Positions 23,406 through 35,560 are shown, counted from the stretch's first letter. The stretch is DNA of 64,000 nucleotides from Diospyros lotus (GCF_014633365.1 NC_068347.1:26328493-26392492); one strand, 5' to 3'. Translations and numbers: made by a program. Notes: generated by a model not told the origin, from the sequence alone.

Positions 23406-24168
23406 CAGTGTTCTAAAACGCGCTAGGCGCTAGGCTGGCGCCTAAGGCGCCTAAGCAGGGCCTAGGCGGGCTTAGGAAAACTATTGATTTTTTTTAACTT
23501 TGTGATGTAACTTGATGTCATTTTCAATTAAATCAAAGTTGAAAATGACATGAAAATATATATATCTAACATTTATATATTAGATATATATCTAACATAT
23601 AAATAGAAATAAAAAATATATATATCTAGTCTAACATATAAATAAAAATAAAAATATATATATATCTAATATATTTAACATATCTAACAGCTAACAACTA
23701 AATAAAAAAAATTAAATACATAACAAAGCTAACACTAGCAACCCGCACGCAAGAGACACAAAAAGAGAGAGGGGGGGTCAGAAGTGGAGATGGAGCTTGA
23801 CAGCGGCGGCGATGGTGTTGATCCAGCGAGGAAGCGGCAACAAGGACAAAGCTTGACGGTGTAGAGGCGATGAGGAGGTCGCGATGGAGCTGGAGGCAGC
23901 GAGGAGGTATCGACGACGTTGAGGTAGCGGCGGCCTTGGGCTGAGAGGGCGAGACGGCTGAGAGGAGTAAGAGAGGCTTCGGAATCGACAAAGGGTAAGA
24001 TTTAAACCCAAAAATTAGGCATCCCGAGCGGCGCGCCCAGGCAACTAGGTGACGCCCAGGCGGCCTATGCGCTGTCGCCACCTGATTAATCGGGCCAGCG
24101 ACTAGAAGGGCCGACCAGGCCATATTCGAGGCGGCCAGGGGCCGCCTAGGCCGATTTTTAGAACACTG
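23406..24168. mobile_element. Non-autonomous hAT-type DNA transposon (763 bp)
   Basis: Ends CAGTGTTCTAAAA (left) and TTTTTAGAACACTG (right) are inverted repeats. Flanks CCTATAAC (23398-23405) and CCTACAAC (24169-24176) are an 8-bp target duplication with one mismatch, as expected for hAT. Subterminal regions hold many GGCGCCTAGG-like motifs and the middle is an AT-rich run. No transposase domain is present; the 181-aa minus-strand ORF inside is composition-driven. Removing the element restores the copia integrase-to-RT linker. Confidence 0.88.
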
Positions 24169-25676
24169 CCTACAACACATCCATTGCTGCCACCTACTGT
24201 CAGATTTAAATGCTTTCCCTATGTCTTCAAAATAAGATCTCAACCAATTCTAGATTCCCAGCTAGTGCCAACATCTGCTCCTAGTCTAGGTATTGAAATC
24301 CCTCACTTGCCTAGTTATTCCAATTCTATTCCCAATGATTTGGACTTACCTATTATTATTAGAAAAGGGATTAGACGTTGTACACAACATCCACTGGCCA
24401 ATTACATTTCCTATTATCAGCTCTCACCCTAACATAAAAGCTTCTTGTCCTCCCTTAATGCCATTGCTATTCCTAAAACAGTTGAAGATACATTAAAGGA
24501 TCAAAATTGGACATAGGCCATGCAAGAAGCTTTGGAGAAAAACCAAACTTGGGATATGGTGCCTAGACCAAAGGGAGTAAGACATGTGGGGTGTTTAACT
24601 TAAAATATAAGGCAAATGGCACATTGGAGAGATACAAGGCATAGTTGGTTGCTAAGAGGTACACACAAACATATGGAATAGATTATTTGGAGACCTTTGC
24701 ACCAGTGGCAAAGATGACAACCGTTCATATTCTCTTATCATTGGTTGCATGTTGTGGTTGGCAGTTACAACAGTTTGACGTAAAAAAAAGCCTTCCTCCA
24801 TGGAGATTTAGAGGAGGAAGTTTTTATGGAGCCACCACCAAGGTTTAATAAAGAAGCTTTAGGCAGGGTGTGTAGGCTAGAAAAAGCTCTCTATGAGTTT
24901 AAGCAGTCTCCTACAATATGGTTTGATAGTTTTACTAAAACTATGAGAAAGATGGGATACCAGCAAAGTAGAGGAGATCATACTCTCTTTATTAAACATT
25001 CAAGCTCTGCTTGTGTATGTGGATAATATCGTAGTGTTTGGAAATGAGGTTGTGGAGCAACAACAACTAAAAGAAAGCCTTGCAAGAGAATTTGAGATTA
25101 AGGATCTTGATAATTTCAAGTATTTTTTGGGAATAGAAGTAGCCTACTCAAGGAAAATTCCTTTCCCAAAGGAAGTATATCTTACATTTATTGAAAGAAA
25201 CTAGGTTGTTAGGTGGAAAAGTAGTTAGCACATCAGCGGAACCAAATCTCAAACTAGGTGAGAATCCCAACTATCAACTGGTGGACAAAGGAAGGTATCA
25301 AAAGTTGGTTGGTCGCCTAATATACCTATCTCATACTAGACCTAACATTATATTTGTTGTCAGTCTAGTCAGTCAATTTATGCACAATCCAAATTAAGAA
25401 CACATGCAGGTAGTCAGAAGAATTCTATGTTATCTAAAGTCCACAACTGGGAAAGGAATTATATTCAAATCAGGGAGTAACCTAGCTGTTACACAGTACA
25501 CAGACATAAACTATGCAAGTTCTCTTATTGATATGCGATCCACGACTGGTTATTGTGTGTTTCTAGGAGGGAATCTAGTGTTTTAGAGAAGTAAAAAGTA
25601 GAACATTATTGCAAAGTCCAGTGTTGAGGCAGAATTTCAAGCTATAGCCCTTGGAATATGTGAATTATTATGGCTG

Positions 25677-28600
25677 TGTCAAATCCTTCCCTACAGATTT
25701 TGGTATCCCCTCAATGAAATCCATTGATACACTCTTCCATGCCTGCCCCGAGAATTGGAAAAGGTTGTAAGAGCCCTGGATAAGCCATAGTTTCATGTTT
25801 GCATCTTTTACACACATCACACGCTAAAACAAACTTCATCACCTCCTCTTTGAGCTTGGGCTAGCAAAATAGTTGCTTCACCTCATGATAGGTGTTTTGT
25901 ACCCCCAAGTGGCCTCCAACTAGGGATTCATGTAGGGCTCGTAGTAACTTCTTCTTCAACTTTGTGCAGTTCCCAACAACCAGCTTGCCTTTAAACCTTA
26001 TCACCCCATTTGCCAGTGTATAATATCCTTCCTTACTTGCTGGATCAATTATTAATTGCTCCAAGAGGGTCTTGGCTTACTCATCTTCCTCATAACTCTT
26101 GGCCACTTCCTAACACCACTCCAGAACTAAAGCTGAAATTAAGGCAGTTGTTCCCTCTTCATGGCATCGAGAGAGAGCATCTGCTGCAATGTTCTCATTT
26201 CCCCTCTTATACTAAATGACATAATCTAGGCCCATCAATTTAGTCATCCCTTTTCTTTGCAAATGAGTGTGAAATTTTTGTTGTAGTAGAAACTTCAAAC
26301 TTTTGTGGCCAGTCTTGATGATGAACCTACCCCCCTCCAGGTAATGCCCCAATTGTCTACTACAAAGATGACTACTAATAACTCTTTCTCATATATGCTG
26401 AGACCCATATGTCTTGAGGCTAAGGCCTGACTTATAAAGGCTAAGGGCCTGCCTTCTTGCATGAGGATAGCCCCTATACCCATCCCACTTGCATCAGTCT
26501 CTACCACAAACGTCTTACCCACTCATTGCTTTCTTCAATAATTCAAATGTTGCCTCAGCCTTTTGATCCCACACAAAGTTGTCTTCCTTTAGCAAATCTG
26601 TGAGTGACTTGTTAATTCCCCATACCCCTTCACAAATCTCCTATAGTAGCCGGTCAGCCCCAAAAAACCCCTCAAGGCCTTAATAGTTGTAGGCCTTGGC
26701 CAATTGGTCATGGCTACTACCTTCTTTGGATCAATACTCACCCCTAGGCCAGATATGGTGTACCCCCAAATATTCCACTTAGCCCTATGCGAAGGCACAC
26801 TTTGATCTCTTAATATACAACCGATTGAGTTTGAGAATCTCAAATGTAGTCCTTAAATGTTTTAGATGGAGGTCAAAGGTCGAACTATATATCAGAATAT
26901 CATCAAAGAACACAAGAATAAAATCTCTGAGGTAGGGTTCAAAAATTTGGTTCATTAGTGATTGGAAGGTAGCTAGTACGTTTGTTAGGCCAAAGGACAA
27001 GACAAGGAATTCACAGTAGCCATGGTGGGTTCTAAATGCAATCTTAGGTATGCCAAGGGGGTTCATCCGAATTTGGTGAGAGCCGGATCTTAGGTCAAGG
27101 TTAGAAAAAATGGTTGCATGTTTTAACTCATCTAGCAAGTCTTCAATGAGTGGAATGGGAAATTTGTTCTTCATAGTTATTTCATTTAGCTGGCGGTAAT
27201 CAATACAAAACTGCCAAGAAACATCCTTTTTCTTTACCAACATCACTGGGGATGCAAAAAGGCTATGGCTGGGCCTTATAAGTGATTTGTGGAGCATCTC
27301 CTTAACCAATTTTTCTATTTCTCTCTTTTGGTTAGGAGGGTATCGATAGGCACGAATGTTAACAGGGTTTGTGTTGGGTTTAAGGTTGATCGTGTGGTCA
27401 ATAGATCTAGTTGGGGGTAAGGAATGAGGCTCTACAAAAAGATTCTCAAATTCAGCTAGTAGTAAGTAGATCAGAGTAGTATACCTCAGTGTCAGCTTGT
27501 AAGGGGCTGTTGACGGTCAACATAAACTCCCCTTCTGTTTCCAGCTCCTCCTCTCTTCCTTCGGTGGCTTAGATAGAGAACAACTGAGCCACTTGATTCA
27601 TCTTGTGTTTAAATATCTTTTGCAGCATCCTTCCCGTAATCATCTTGCAAATCCCCAGCTCCTTGCTCCCTGTCAGTGTTATCTTCTTCCCTTTTTCTTG
27701 AATGTCACCTCCATTTTGTTAAAGTCAAAGCAAATCGAGCTAACATCTAAGCAAGTCAGTGTTATCTTCTTCCCCTTGCATCTCCCAAGAGAACCCGGTA
27801 CATGTAAACCTGCTCATGACTTTATTTCCATTGGCCACTGTCATCGTTAATGGTTGAGTAGGGAATAAGTGGCATTTCAATCTTCTAGCCGTGCCCTAAT
27901 CCAAAACACTGTGGATGCTCTCACTGTCAATGAGGATCATAAGTCTATTCTCTTCCACCTTCCCCTCTATTTTGATTATCTTGCTATTAATTAATCCCTT
28001 TAAAGCATGCAGGGATATCTCCCCATGATGCTTCCCCTTCATCATCTATATCTCCTTCTTCCCCTCCCAACAACAACAGTTGTTTTCTTCATTAGTGGCC
28101 GAGAAAATATTTATCCCCGCACCTGAAACAGAGGCTCACCTGCCTCCTCTGTTTCATAGTTTTTCCACCGTGGTTTGCGGGGCCAAGTAATGCCAAATTC
28201 TTCATTCCAGGGTATCCCCTTCCCAACTCTTTAGCATAGCTATTACCTTGCAGTAGATTCCCCAAGGCCACTCCTTTAGTTCATGGAGCTTGGCACTATC
28301 AACAGCATACTTGAGAGTACAAGGTTGGAGCACCTTTACCATTGGCCTCAACTCCTCATTCAAGCTGCTTATGAAGCTTGAAATGAAGTAGGCCTTCGTT
28401 AAATAGGGGTTGTGGTTGAGCATCAGGGCATTCAGCTCTTCAAACCTCAATTGGTACTCCATCACTGACCCTACCTGCCTAATTTTGTTGAATTCCTACA
28501 CCACATCCGATAAGCCCCAATCTCCAAACCTCTCACAAAATTCTTCTGCGAAGTCCTCCCATCTGCAATCCTCTCAGACCTTGGACCACCCTTGGTACCA

Positions 28601-29559
28601 AGCATCCCCTGCATCATTAAGGTATGTTGTTGCTATAGTCACCTTCTGCCTCCCTGCTACCCCATACCACTCGAACATTCACTCACACCTTCTGATCCAC
28701 CAACGTGGACTCACTCCATCAAATAGTGGGATCTCCAAGCGTGGCATAGGTAAACCATGCTGGTTTTGCCCCATCAGCGCGTTCGGTCGTCGTTCCTAAC
28801 CATTCTCACCTGACTCTCCATGATCTTCCCCACCTACAGAGGTCCCAATTACCCTCTGATTCATTCCTCTCCCCTATAGAATTGGATTCGATCTGCCCTG
28901 CCTTGGCAGAATTGATTCTGCTCTCTCCCTAGGAGGGAAGTCAGGGGAGATACTCACTTGGTTTTGCCTTGCAAACATCACCATAAACCCCTAGAGCTCC
29001 TCTCGAATTTCCATCACGGTCACATCCAACTTCCTATCGACAACCATGATGGCTTCGTGGTTCCGATTAGATCCCGATTCCAATTGATCCACCCGTGCTT
29101 GCAGATCACTCATCGTGGATTCGCATTGTTGCACCTGAGTTTCCAAGTTTTTCATTCTTGTCCCTTCTGCCATTGTCGTCACCTTCGATCGCGTGGCCAA
29201 GGATCGACTCTGATACCAAAATTATTAGATCCGGATGGATCTAGCAATTATCAATTCTGATCTCTTCCAAGAAGAGAGAGATCACTAGTGAAACGAGAGA
29301 ATTCTCGTGAAAGTGGGGGGGAGAGGGGCAGAGTACAGAAAGATAGGAAGAACGAGAGAATGGAGAGGGAAATGGAGGGAGAATCAGAGAGTTTTCATTC
29401 AATTTCCAGATACCTCCAATAAAAGGGTCAGCCTCAATTTATAGCCTTCCTGCACACATGTACATAGGTTCCCGCCAATTATTCATAACTGCCTTTGTAC
29501 TACACACCTCAGCTCTACCCGTGTACAAACCCCTACTGCACTAACTGAATTTTGTGACA
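25677..29559 (-). mobile_element. Truncated Ty3/gypsy element, antisense inside copia element 2
   Basis: The minus-strand 5' LTR lies at about 29559-29222 (starts TGTCACAAAATTC; R region CT-rich). TGGTATCAGAGTC (29218-29206) is the primer-binding site. Internal coding runs leftward through gag, protease, RT, RNase H and the integrase zinc domain, then stops abruptly just after the SMDFIEG-type start of the integrase core near 25677, where it joins copia RNase H. The 3' LTR is absent. About 20 codons of the host copia RNase H are also missing at the junction, so a deletion removed the gypsy 3' end plus some host sequence. Confidence 0.8.
25680..29200 (-). pseudogene. Gypsy gag-pol, truncated in integrase
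   Basis: Minus-strand order: gag from ATG at 29200 (MATRSKVTTMAEGTRMK; coiled coil QARVDQLESGSN), gag core EYQLRFEELNALMLNH and FISSFISSLNEELRP (28460-28330). RT follows: VKKKDVSWQFCIDYRQLN and FDDILIYSSTFDLHL (catalytic FFDD, about 26910). RNase H: VVETDASGMGIGAILMQ (about 26510). Integrase zinc domain: HESLVGGHLGVQNTY... CDVCKRCKHE with the expected His and Cys residues (25940-25800). Several frameshifts and stops. The gag is homologous to that of the gag-only element at 5552. Confidence 0.8.
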
Positions 29560-29884
29560 ATATTACACAAAATTGTTGTGACAATATTAAAAGTGGACCA
29601 ATCAAGTTGTTTTTGTGACAAAAAGTCAACTATCAATATTACACATAATCTAGTGCAACATAATAGAACAAAACATGTTGAGATAGATTGACATTTTAAA
29701 AAGGAGAAGCTAGAAGTTGGACTAATTTGTATTCCCTTTGTCCCATCCGAAAACTAGTTGGTTAATGCATTGACAAAGGGAATGCCGACAAGAAGATTTG
29801 ACGAGTTATTGTGTAAGTTGGGAATGAAAGATATTCACTCACCAGCTTAAGGAGGAGTGTTGATTCCTGGCCAGAAATATAAGG

Positions 29885-30049
29885 GTGTGTTTGATTGCAA
29901 ATATGGAATTTGCATAGAAAGAAAATATTTTCTAGGCAATTGAATTACCTAGAATTAAATTCTAGGAAAAATGTTAATTGAAGGTGTTTGATTGGCTTAA
30001 TTTTTTGCTTAGAAATTGTTGTAGTTTTCCAACTTTTGATGTTTGATCT
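29885..30049. other. Unassigned junction sequence between copia elements 2 and 3
   Basis: This 165-bp AT-rich segment matches neither LTR. It contains three TGTTTGATT-like words. It probably fills a deletion or is a degraded small insertion. Confidence 0.4.
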
Positions 30050-31799
30050 CTAAATGGCAAACCCAATAGAGGAAAGGGAAAAGGACATGAAGGGCGTCCA
30101 CAAGCACATCTACCAAAGACTACCCAAGTAGAGGCTGAGCCACATGCTGAGACTGGGCCTATCAACCTTTCAAGAGAAGAGGTAGTTTTTCTGCAGCAGT
30201 TGATGACTAAGCTTAAGATGGAATCAACTGCTCCATCTTCCTCCTTTCCTACAATTCCTTCATCTCACTATGCCCAAGCAAGTAAAGCTGGTAATGTTCC
30301 CAGTCTTGTTACAGCACTCCGCACTTCAACTTCTTTAGAAAAAAACACCTTGGATTATGGACTCTGGAGCCTCAGCTCATATGACAGGTTCCTCTAATTC
30401 CCATCTGACCTATATTCCATGCTCTAGCAAAGACAAAGTCAGAATTGAAGATGACACTCTTTCTTCCATTTCTGGAAAAGGGTCCATTAACTGCAATCAA
30501 AACCTTATACTTTCCTCAGTACTTCATGTCCCTAACTTTGTGAATAACCTGTTATCTGTGAGCTCTATTACTAATGACCTAAACTATAAAATTACTTTTT
30601 TCCCTACTCATTATATTTTCCAGGAAGTGAGCACAGGGAAAATGATTGGCTCTGGTAGACTAGTTGATGGCTTGTACCAATTGGACAATGATTCTATCTC
30701 TCAGCCTGACCGACAAGCCCTAAGAGCTAGCCACTTAACCTCAGCCGAGAAGCAACTAATGTAGTGGCATCAAAGACTAGGCCATCCTTCTTTTTCAGTC
30801 TTAGGGAAACTTGTTCCAGGTCTAGCAAAACAGTGCAATCTGAGAAATGTGTTTTGTGAGGCTTGTGAGTTTGCTAAACATACAAGATATGTTTACCCTG
30901 CTACTAATAATAAAAATTCTAAACCTTTTATGATTGTTCATCAGATATTTGGGGACCTAGTAGGACTAAGTCTCTTACTGGTTGTAGATGGTTTAAAACA
31001 TTTATTGATTGATTTAATCGAACCACTTGGGTTTACCTTATGAAAAGTAAAAGTGAGGCAGATAACTGTTTTCAGACATTCCACAAAATGGTAACCACTC
31101 AATTTGATGCAAAAATCTAGGACCTAAGAAGTGATAATGGGCTAGAGTATAGGGATAAAGACTTTCAAGAGTATCAAAAGGAACAGGGTATCATACATCA
31201 AACTAGTTGTTTAGACAACACTACTCAAAATGGAGTAGTAGAAAGGAAAAATAGGCATCTCTTGGAAGTGGCTAGGTCTCTCCTATTCACTATGCATGTT
31301 CCAAAGACTTACTGGGGAGATGCTGTCCTCACAGGTGACTATCTCATTAACAGAATGCCCCTTATGACCCTTAATTTCAGAACTCCCTCAGAGCTGTTAC
31401 TAGGAGCATCAGCCTATACTATCCCTGCCAAAGTTTTTGGCTGCACCTACTATGTAAGGAATCACACTCCTACAACAAGTAAGTTAGATACTTGAGCCCT
31501 CAAATGCATATTTATTGGATATTCTGCTGCTCAAAAAGGATACAAATACTATTACCCACCTACCCAAAAATTCTATGCAAGCATGGATGTTACCTTTGGG
31601 GAAGATGAGAGCTATTTTCAGTATGCCCTATCACCTCTTCAGGGGGAGAGTCCAAGAGATTGGAAACAAGAAAAGATGCCAGCAAGATCTCAATATCATC
31701 CTATGCAATGGAATGGAACTATGGAGACTATGAAGACTGTCAGCAATAATGATGTAATTGAGGGGGGAGGAAGATAGGGATACGTTGGATATGGGATTG

Positions 31800-33009
31800 T
31801 GTTATGTTGTTGTCTCGAGTATAGGATAAAGTCATTCCTAGAAAATCAGTGAAGGCAGTGCGCATAAGTGGCTATTGAAGATTTAGATAGGAAATTGTAT
31901 CCCATGTGAAATTAGTGAAAGTTATGGGGTTAAACTGTAATTATCTAAAGTCTTCATTGGGATGTCCACCCCTTAGTCTATAAATAAGGGGGGCAGGGGG
32001 TTAGCCGAGAGAGATAGAATTCATTATTCTATGCGAGTACAACTTTTGTTTCGTATTATCCTAGGACTATGTGGAATTACCCTTAGATGATAGACCTCTC
32101 TAAATACTCTCAAATCCTCTCGAAAATCAAACCCACAACAGAATATAATTAACAGGAAATGTAAACAGCAAAGAAACTGAAATAAAAGAGCAATCAAACC
32201 AATCAACAGGCGCAGAATTATCCTGGTTCGGAATGCAAAATGCAATCCTATATCCAGCCTTCTCTCAAGAGATAAATCCACTAGAAAACCGATTGAAACA
32301 AGATACAAGAACCTTCTTTCTCTCTCTCACACAAGTTCACTGCTCACACAAGAGAATACAAAGACAAACTTTCCCTCTAAGCCTTTCTCTCTCTCTTGGC
32401 AATATCACTTGGGTACAGAGAAACCATAGAATGATTTGTTATGACCGACTGCAAGCCTCTCGCCTCCTATTTATAAACTATAGGGGCGGAAATTACAAGG
32501 CTAACTACTTAGCCTATACAAAAGACTAATATATCCCTCATAATAGAATAACTAAGTTAACTAATCTAACTTAGAATAAAACAGTCAAACTTCATCTTCA
32601 TTCTAACAGGTTCTAATCTTCATCTTCTAGAAATAATCCTCCATGCAAAAACGCAACATTTTGTTCCATGAGGAAAGGCTAGAGAAAAAAGATAGTCCTT
32701 TATAATCTTGGTGAGCAATTGAGGGTGTACTCAGGTATTGCTTGTACTAATCGATTTTTGAATAAGATAAAGGTTGCTCTCGGGGTGATTTCAAGGCTGG
32801 ATGTAGGGTTGTTTTTCATGCAATCCGAACCAAGCGCACCTCTTGTTTGAGGTTTGGTTGTTTCTTTCTCTGGTTTTCATTCCTTTAATTCTGTTCTTTC
32901 AATTTCAATCTCTTATTTATATTGTTTGGTTTGATTTCGAGCGAGGAGTGTGAGAGATTGGCACTTGTAAGCATTGTTTGAGTTATCTAAAGAGCTCCTA
33001 ATCATAACA
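31800..33009 (+). mobile_element. Solo LTR inside copia element 3 pol
   Basis: Ends TGTTATG and CATAACA are perfect 7-bp inverted termini. Flanks GATTG (31795-31799) and AATTG (33010-33014) match at 4 of 5. It sits between the integrase and RT regions. The promoter block TCTATAAATAAGGGGGGC is at about 31977-31993, and the GGATGTAGGG... GAACCAAG block downstream at about 32802-32835. It is itself interrupted by an antisense solo LTR near 32047-32608. Confidence 0.7.
32047..32608 (-). mobile_element. Antisense solo LTR nested in the 31800-33009 solo LTR
   Basis: On the minus strand it starts TGTTAGAATGAAG (32608) and shows the same plan as the neighbouring LTRs: TTTATAAATAGGAGGCG promoter (about 32475), CT-rich leader, then GGCTGGATATAGG... 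GAACCAGG (about 32255-32225). The proposed inner end, CGAAACA near 32047, is uncertain, and I find no clean target duplication. Confidence 0.55.
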
Positions 33010-35474
33010 AATTGTTGGAAACAGATGAAGAAACAGTTGGTTCTGAGAAGCCAAGCAAGGAGAAAGGAGTAGGGGGTGCAAGGGAGAAATCAAGTCAGCT
33101 AGATGAAGGGATCACAAATACAAATCATTAGGGCCTGAACAAATTTGATAAAGGAGGGGTACTAACTTATTTCTACAGGAAACATGCCACTCAGCACACT
33201 CTACCTAGCCAAAAGGATTCCCATGACTCCACTGATACCAGTAAGTACCCCACTGACCCTAAATCTCATGTTTAAAACCAAATCCCTGTAACTAATCTTG
33301 AGCTTGATTCTTATAGCTATCAGAAAAGGAGTTAGGACTTGTACACAGCATCCTATCTCCAATTTTGTTACCTATAATTCTCTGTCAGTTTCCTACAAAA
33401 ATTTCCTGTCTTTCGTAGAGTCAGCAACGATGCCTACAGACTGGAAACAAGCTATTAGTGAGCCACAATGGAGAGATGCTATGGCGGAGGAAATGAGAGC
33501 CTTGGTGAAAAATAAAATGTGGGAATTGATTGTATTGCTAGCTAGTAAGAAACCAGCAGGCTGTAAGTGGGTATTTACAGTTAAATATAAAACTGATGAG
33601 ACAGTAAAAAGATATAAGGCAAGACTGGTGGCTAAGGGGTTCACTCACACCTATGGAGTGGACTATGAGGAGACCTTTGCACCAGTGGCAAAGATGAACA
33701 CAGTGTTAATCCTACTCTCTTGTGCAGCCATATTGGACTAGGATTTACACCAACTAGATGTCAAAAATGCCTTCCTACATGAAGAACTGGAAGAGGAAGC
33801 GTATATGGAGGTTCCACCAAGTTTTAGCAATCCAGAAAAACTAGAGAAGGTATGCAGTCTAAAACAGTCTCCTAAAGTCTAGTTTGACAGATTTAGTAAG
33901 GCTATGATTAGATTCGGATATCAGCAAAGCAATGTTGATCATACTATGTTCTTCAAGAGGGAAGGAAACAAGATAATTGTTCTCGTTGTGTATATTGATG
34001 ATATAGTGGTGACAGGAAATGACTCTGATGGAAATGGGATAAAACAATTGAAAAATATTTGGGAGAAGAATTTGAAATCAAATATCTTGGTAAGTTGAGA
34101 TACTTCTTGGGAATTGAAGCTGCTAGATCAAACAAAGGCATCTTCATTCCCCAAAGAAAGTATGTCTTAGATCTATTGGAAGAAACAGGTATGTTAGGGT
34201 GTTAGCCAGCTGATTCTCCTATTGAAGTCAACCACCGGCTCAAGGCTGATGAAGGAGAAAATGTGGATAAAGGCAGGTATCAAAGATTAGTAGGAAAACT
34301 AACATGCTTGTCTCATACTAGTATTGATATTGCTTATGCAGTGGGGTTGTGAGTCAATTTATGCAGAATCCTAGGTTTGTTTACATGGAAGCTGTAAATA
34401 GAATCTTAAGCTATCTAAAAACAGCTCCTGGGAAAGATCTATTATTTTCTAATCAAAGCCATTTGAACATTGAGGGGTATACAAATGCAGATTGGGCTGG
34501 TTCCCTGGATGATAGAAGGTCAACCTCAAGCTACTGCACCTTTGTTGGAGGTAACCTAGTTACATGGAGAAGTAAAAAATAGTTAGTTGTGGCTAGGTCT
34601 AGTGTTGAAGCTGAGTATAGGGAAATGGCCCTAGGTGTATGGGAGCCATTATGGGTAAATAAAGTCATGGAAGAACTGGGATTTCCTAGAAAAGGGCCAC
34701 TATTACTGTATAGTGACAGTAAAGCTACAATAAGTATTGCTAGTAACCTTGTTAAACATGATAGAACCAAACATATAGACATTGATCGACATTTTATAAA
34801 GGAGAAGCTCGCTAATGGCCAGTTATGCATCCCATTTGTTCAGTCTAAGCATCAACTCGCAAACACTTTCACTAAAGTGTCACACTGCAAGGACTTCCTT
34901 TCCATAATCTACAAGATGGGCATGAAGGACATTCATACACCACCTTGAGGGGGAGTGTTGGAAGTCTCATATTACTACATACAGCTGTTACATTTACAGC
35001 TGTTACAGCCGTAAATGAACAGCTATGCTTAATTTGGAAGAGTTGACTTATTGGTACAGGATTATGGAAGACTGATTCTATGGAGGAAATCAAGGAAGAC
35101 AGCAATTATTAATTGGAAGTTATATGTTGTCTATAGGCAGTAATTAGAAGATTATTTTATTGTATATAGTTTCCTTTTCTAGACTCCTAATCTGTAAATA
35201 CCAATGATATAAGTAAGAGGATGGCCGAGAGGTAGGGGGTCTTTTTCTACCCTTTCAAATTAACCTAATTGACTGCTATGGCAACAAATTAAATTAAAGA
35301 TCAAATATGGTGCAACTAAGCCTCAACTAAAATGTAACTATAAGTAAACTTCAAGGAACATTAGCATAATTAACCCACTTATGAATTATAATTGCATTGC
35401 TGTTAGGTAAAGATCAAAAAAAATGTTATGGATATGGAAGAATCACATAAATAGCTAGAGATAGAGTTGCACAC

Positions 35475-35560
35475 CATCAATAATAATAGAGCCAGGGACT
35501 TGTGCCCGTTGACCATAGATTTCCATGAATGACAACTGAGATATTTGATTCGGAAGAGCT
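35475..35560 (-). CDS. ARP8: ARP8-like gene, exon 2
   Basis: An 86-nt exon with acceptor ATAATGCAG and donor G|GTGTGC. It encodes (Q)ALPNQISQLSFMEIYGQRA then QVPGSIIIDG. The first base completes the Gln codon begun by exon 1 (CA|A) and the last base starts the Gly codon completed by exon 3. The block matches the link between the F-box and the actin fold in plant ARP8 proteins. The 3' LTR of copia element 3 ends only about 190 bp downstream in the sense of the gene. Confidence 0.85.

Larger units (their letters stand above)
20800..29850 (+). pseudogene. Copia element 2 gag-pol, heavily mutated
   Basis: Readable blocks in order: gag start MSEISETTTPMVAVD (20800), LELDHYQDIKIACSED, zinc knuckle CSYYKKPKHTRETC (first half altered, about 21630), protease ILDSGATNYIT (about 21948), integrase pieces (22430-23100), [22 protein letters not shown] (24650) and YVDNIVV in place of YVDDIVV (25015), RNase H DMRSTTGYCVFLGGN (25530). 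After the gypsy insertion the end reads CDKKSTINITHN... TKHVEID and LTKGMPTRRF (29610-29850). Many stops and frameshifts, a changed catalytic Asp and two insertions make it non-functional. Confidence 0.75.
20344..29884 (+). mobile_element. Ty1/copia element 2, nested in element 3
   Basis: The 5' LTR is 20344-20630 (287 bp, TGTTGATTCCTGG... TTCCTCA), followed by TGTTATCAGAGCC (20633-20645), a primer-binding site with one change. The 3' LTR starts at 29858 after AAGGAGGAG and only its first 27 or so bases are recognisable; the rest appears deleted. The target duplication cannot be checked on the right (left flank ATTAC). The family is closely related to copia element 1 (same MSEISE gag start). 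Two later insertions split it: a hAT element and an antisense gypsy element. Confidence 0.75.
30050..34948 (+). pseudogene. Copia element 3 gag-pol, lacking early gag
   Basis: Starts in the post-zinc-knuckle linker (GKGHEGRPQAHLPKTTQ). Protease: MDSGASAHMTG (30357). GAG-pre-integrase: WHQRLGHPSFSVLG (30768). Integrase: CEACEFAKHTRYVYP and a weak SDNGLEY region (31130), then TYWGDAVLTGDYLINRMP (31310). After a solo LTR (31800-33009), RT continues with [20 protein letters not shown] and YIDDIVVTGND (33990). RNase H: NADWAGSLDDRRST (34490) and YSDSKATISIAS (34715), ending DIHTPP with a stop at 34946. Stops (for example 30762, 33739, 34580) and frameshifts (near 34060 and 34340) inactivate it. 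Confidence 0.8.
20308..35286 (+). mobile_element. Ty1/copia element 3, host of the right-hand nest
   Basis: The 5' LTR start is at 20308, immediately interrupted by copia element 2 at 20344. The intact 3' LTR is 34956-35286 (331 bp, TGTTGGAAGTCTC... GGCAACA) after polypurine GAGGGGGAG. Flanks AATTA (20303-20307) and AATTA (35287-35291) match perfectly. Most of the 5' LTR and the first part of gag are missing, presumably lost in a deletion that also removed most of the right LTR of element 2. Coding resumes at about 30050. Confidence 0.75.
4775..35474 (-). other. ARP8: ARP8 intron 2, about 30.7 kb, filled with nested retrotransposons
   Basis: Exon 2 ends at 35475 with donor GTGTGC, and exon 3 begins at 4774 after CTAACAG. 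Codon phase across the join is correct (G|GT). The interval contains two independent insertion nests: 4888-18226, and 20308-35286. The right nest ends about 190 bp before exon 2 and the left nest starts about 110 bp from exon 3. Splicing across this distance is inferred, not observed. Confidence 0.75.

Noticed and set aside
23698..24243. 181-aa minus-strand ORF
   Set aside because: Lies mostly inside the non-autonomous hAT element and crosses its right end; composition follows GC-rich subterminal repeats, with no domain.
30000..30060. TGTTTGATTGG-type words near 29885 and 29975 as termini of a small inverted-repeat transposon
   Set aside because: The words are in direct, not inverted, orientation and no target duplication was found.
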